A stretch of DNA of 7,486 bases, taken from the NCBI GenBank assembly GCA_023249795.1, contig JAHFBU010000015.1, positions 825 through 8,310 on the forward strand. Direction: 5' to 3'. Source of the DNA: Syntrophaceae bacterium. GTDB lineage: Bacteria; Desulfobacterota; Syntrophia; Syntrophales; UBA5619. Positions 5,023 through 7,486 of the stretch are shown here, one piece after another. The translations under genes were made by a program, and so were the position numbers. Below the pieces are notes generated by a model. It made no database searches and had not been told where the DNA came from. It was given only the letters and a program-made list of their open reading frames with translations. Position 1 is the stretch's first letter; each line of letters starts with the position of its first letter.

Positions 5023-6945
5023 ATGGATCAGCGCATGACGACAAATGACAGTCCGGCAGACGCGACATCCAAAGATGCGATCGAGTGTCCGGAAACAGAC
5101 GACATCGCCAAGATCGATTTTCATGCCGGGCCGTTCAATTGCGTCGACGACCTGAACGACTATTCGGGAAATTATCGATCTTTTGATTCGCTTGACGGAA
5201 TTGTGACCGCCGACATGCGACATCAGATGGAGCGCCGGCTTATTCAAACCGAGGCCCATCCGTTTGCGGGCGACGCAACACCGCTGAAAAAGCTGAAGCA
5301 AAAAAGCGTCCCGGCCGAATCCGCCGAGGCAGTGGAATTTTTAACCGTGATTTCCACGGGGCGGACGCTGATCATCGACAATGATTTTGAACGCGCCATC
5401 ACCTGCGGCAAGCTCCTCAGCGATCGGGGATTGATCTGCACCCTGCTGGTCCTGAACAGTGGAGCTCTCCCGGAAACTCCCGCCGCCGTTTTGGACCGAC
5501 TGACATTTCTGAAGGGAAATGGCCTGTCCATTACCGGCGCCTTCGGTGGATTTGTCGCCACGGTAACTGTCGATGGCCGTGAACCGGGGCCGGCAAAGGA
5601 GGCCCCTGACCAGGGGGCAATCTTCGATCTGATTCTGGACCTCCAGACCGTCCCGGCGTTCGAGGGAGGATATCTGCCCATGGGGTATTACACTCCAGGT
5701 CAGGATTCCGCGGCTCTCGCACGGGCGATAGCGGAGTTGCCCGAAATGCGCGGTCGCTTCAAAAAACCGCAATTTATATCTCTGCGGGAAGAACAATGCC
5801 TCCACGGCCGCTCCCGGACACATGATTGCACCCTCTGCCTGGAAATCTGCCCTGTCGGGGCGATTCGCACCGCCCAGCGGAAAATATCTGTCAACCACTA
5901 CCTGTGCCAGGGTTGCGGCGGCTGCACCCTGGTCTGCCCCGCGGACGCCATTCGCAGGGTTCAGCCCGCGCCGGAAGAGCTGTCGGATCGCTTGAAGGGC
6001 AGGCTGGAAAATCGGCCCGCCGCCGATATCCCATCGATTCTGGTCATAACCGATTCGGCTGCTCCGGATTCCGACATCCTCCCGGACGTGGATGAGCGGG
6101 ATCGAAGCCGGGTACTTCGTTTCGAGATGGAACAAATCGGGCATGTCGGGCTGGAGTTGATTCTGACGGCATTTGGCCATGGTGCGCATCAGGTTATCGT
6201 GGCCTGCGGTCCTCAAAATTCGACCTCTATCAGAGAGGCCGTCGCAGGGCAGGTTAGAATGGCCGACGCCATCCTCCAGGGGGTCGGTCTGGGTGAGAAC
6301 AAAATCAGTTTTGTCCTTGCTCCGCACGGAAACAGAGACTCGGAAAGCGCCGCATGCCATGATTCTTGTCCCGTTGCCGAACCCGATGATTCCCCGACGC
6401 CGGACGGACCGCGTTTAGCCCAACGGGACAAACGGACGCTGGTCCGCCAAGCGCTCCGACATCTGCAGACCCTGACGAACATACCGCCCTGGCTCCCCCT
6501 GCCCGCCGGCTCCCCTTACGGGACGGTATCGGTCGATTCCGCCACCTGCACGTTGTGCATGGCTTGTGCCGTCGCCTGTCCCTCGGGCGCTCTCTTTGCG
6601 GGAGGCGACACGCCTCGGCTTCAATTTCTCGAAGCCCGCTGCCATCAATGCGGCCTTTGCCGCGAAATCTGCCCTGAAGGCGCGATTCGACTTCTCCCGG
6701 GAATCCATTGTGACCCCGATACCGCCGAAGCTAAAGTCATCCTTGGGGAAGCCGAACCGTTCCGGTGTATTGAATGTGGAAAACCCTTTGCCTCGCAGGC
6801 CATGATCAACCGAATGCAGAACAAACTGACTGGGCATTGGATGTATGCCGGCGAGAGACAATTGCGCCGCCTGCAAATGTGCGGCGCCTGCCGCGCCGGG
6901 GATTCCCTTGCTTCGGAGGATGTGAAATTATGGAATCGATCATGA
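5023..6945 (+). CDS. Multi-cluster 4Fe-4S (polyferredoxin-like) protein linked to a molybdoenzyme
   Basis: A 640-residue cytoplasmic redox protein with no signal peptide or membrane segment. In order: a divergent N-terminus (1-105); a domain that may bind a nucleotide or act as a scaffold (about 106-245); a ferredoxin pair (C259, C269, C272, C276; then C295, C298, C301, C305); a segment resembling the MvhD/FrhD hydrogenase delta family (about 338-433, core FEMEQIGHVGLELILTAFGHGA); a second ferredoxin pair (C509, C512, C515, C519; C540, C543, C546, C550); and a tail with C582, C585, C620 and C623 like a zinc ribbon or rubredoxin knuckle. Up to four 4Fe-4S clusters are predicted. This architecture is known next to TorD chaperones in formate-dehydrogenase loci, so a role in electron transfer to, or maturation of, a molybdoenzyme is inferred. 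An in-frame TAA at 5017-5019 makes ATG 5023 the earliest start; ATG 5035 is an alternative, and neither has a well-spaced Shine-Dalgarno. Confidence 0.8.
   Translation: MDQRMTTNDSPADATSKDAIECPETDDIAKIDFHAGPFNCVDDLNDYSGNYRSFDSLDGIVTADMRHQMERRLIQTEAHPFAGDATPLKKLKQKSVPAESAEAVEFLTVISTGRTLIIDNDFERAITCGKLLSDRGLICTLLVLNSGALPETPAAVLDRLTFLKGNGLSITGAFGGFVATVTVDGREPGPAKEAPDQGAIFDLILDLQTVPAFEGGYLPMGYYTPGQDSAALARAIAELPEMRGRFKKPQFISLREEQCLHGRSRTHDCTLCLEICPVGAIRTAQRKISVNHYLCQGCGGCTLVCPADAIRRVQPAPEELSDRLKGRLENRPAADIPSILVITDSAAPDSDILPDVDERDRSRVLRFEMEQIGHVGLELILTAFGHGAHQVIVACGPQNSTSIREAVAGQVRMADAILQGVGLGENKISFVLAPHGNRDSESAACHDSCPVAEPDDSPTPDGPRLAQRDKRTLVRQALRHLQTLTNIPPWLPLPAGSPYGTVSVDSATCTLCMACAVACPSGALFAGGDTPRLQFLEARCHQCGLCREICPEGAIRLLPGIHCDPDTAEAKVILGEAEPFRCIECGKPFASQAMINRMQNKLTGHWMYAGERQLRRLQMCGACRAGDSLASEDVKLWNRS
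6915..6920 (+). promoter_or_regulatory. Ribosome-binding site deciding the TorD-type start
   Basis: GGAGGA lies inside the end of the Fe-S gene, 9 nt before ATG 6930. The alternative ATG at 6942, which overlaps the upstream TGA as ATGA, would be 21 nt away and is less likely to be used on its own. Confidence 0.6.
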
Positions 6946-7486
6946 GCAGCCCGAATAGCGGGGGATGGTTTGCCGCATATGCCGCGATCCGCCCCGATTG
7001 CTATGCGATGCTGGCCTCGCTTATGGGGCAGGCGCCCTCGGAAGAGACGATTGGAATCCTCCAACATCTGCAATGGGATAACGCAATCCCCGGAAAGTTG
7101 GATCGGGCGCTGACCGAACTCGGTCAGGCGGCTGGCGAGAGCACCCGCACCGGGATTGAGGCTGAATTTAACCGGCTTTTCGTGGGCATGGGATGCGGAG
7201 AGATGGTGCCGTATGCGTCGTGGTACCGGGAGCGGATGATCCAGTCATTTCCCCTGGCCTCTCTCAGGGCGGACCTGATGCGTCTGGGCATCGTGAGGCG
7301 GCCGGACTGTTACGAATCCGAAGATCATGCCGGAGCGCTCTGTGAAGTCATGGCCCTCATTTCCCGGAAAGCGGATGGCATCCCCTATGAAGAGCAGGCG
7401 GAATTTTTCAAGAAGCATATCGCATCCTGGATGATGCGTATTTTCAGCGATCTCCGGTCGGCGGAAACGGCCGAATTCTACAGGAT
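6930..7486 (+). CDS. TorD/DmsD-family molybdoenzyme chaperone (C-terminus cut by the window edge)
   Basis: A redox-enzyme maturation protein of the all-helical TorD fold; 185 codons are visible and the gene runs off the right edge. Such proteins bind the signal peptide or apo-form of a molybdenum/tungsten oxidoreductase and help insert the cofactor before export. The recognisable parts are EFNRLFVGMGCGEMVPYASW (79-98), equivalent to the family's YxRLFxGPGxGxxxPYES segment, and YESEDHAGALCEVMALI (128-144), equivalent to the ExxDH...ELxxM segment, followed by a C-terminal helical EFFKKHIASWMMRIFSDL (about 160-177). It overlaps the end of the Fe-S gene by 16 nt, indicating an operon and translational coupling. 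The client is not visible; it should lie downstream. The family is fairly sure; the specific client enzyme is unknown. Confidence 0.82.
   Translation, partial: MESIMSSPNSGGWFAAYAAIRPDCYAMLASLMGQAPSEETIGILQHLQWDNAIPGKLDRALTELGQAAGESTRTGIEAEFNRLFVGMGCGEMVPYASWYRERMIQSFPLASLRADLMRLGIVRRPDCYESEDHAGALCEVMALISRKADGIPYEEQAEFFKKHIASWMMRIFSDLRSAETAEFYR

Noticed and set aside
5341..6360. Long open frame on the minus strand inside the Fe-S gene (339 aa)
   Set aside because: It is a shadow of a clearly coding plus strand that carries ordered Cys motifs; the minus product has no recognisable domain.

Overview
The window reads as a piece of a moderately GC-rich chromosome from an anaerobic, respiring bacterium. 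The best guess is Desulfobacterota (the former Deltaproteobacteria), inferred from gene content and from two kinds of palindromic intergenic repeat that I associate with that group. No single marker in the window fixes the taxon. All genes found are housekeeping or catabolic, with ordinary ribosome-binding sites. There is no rRNA, tRNA, CRISPR array, phage gene or transposase gene.

Layout. Positions 1-185 (minus strand) hold the N-terminal 61 codons of miaB, a tRNA methylthiotransferase, starting at TTG. It is divergent from a dCMP-deaminase family gene (436-912, plus), which has a good sigma-70-type promoter at 296-324. Next come a repeat-rich spacer (913-1130) with three copies of a GTCAyTCCCG-type hairpin, a glycerol kinase (glpK, 1131-2624), a 126-bp hairpin element with terminal inverted repeats (2622-2747) that supplies the glpK stop codon, and a monoacylglycerol-lipase-like alpha/beta hydrolase (2794-3633). 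A UbiA/MenA-type prenyltransferase (3687-4655, minus) converges on the hydrolase. An AT-richer 367-bp divergent spacer (4656-5022) then leads into a polyferredoxin-like protein (5023-6945, plus), which overlaps a TorD-type molybdoenzyme chaperone (6930 to beyond the right edge).

How the genes may work together. The hydrolase could release glycerol from acylglycerols and GlpK would phosphorylate it, so the two form a plausible lipid-glycerol salvage pair although a repeat element lies between them. On the right, the multi-cluster Fe-S protein and the TorD chaperone are translationally coupled, which points to assembly of, or electron transfer with, a molybdenum or tungsten oxidoreductase encoded beyond the window; formate dehydrogenase is the usual neighbour of this type of pair. 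The divergent prenyltransferase probably makes a lipid quinone and so fits a respiratory theme. The most notable items are the polyferredoxin/TorD pair, the hairpin element fused to the end of glpK, and the composite inverted-repeat block before glpK.
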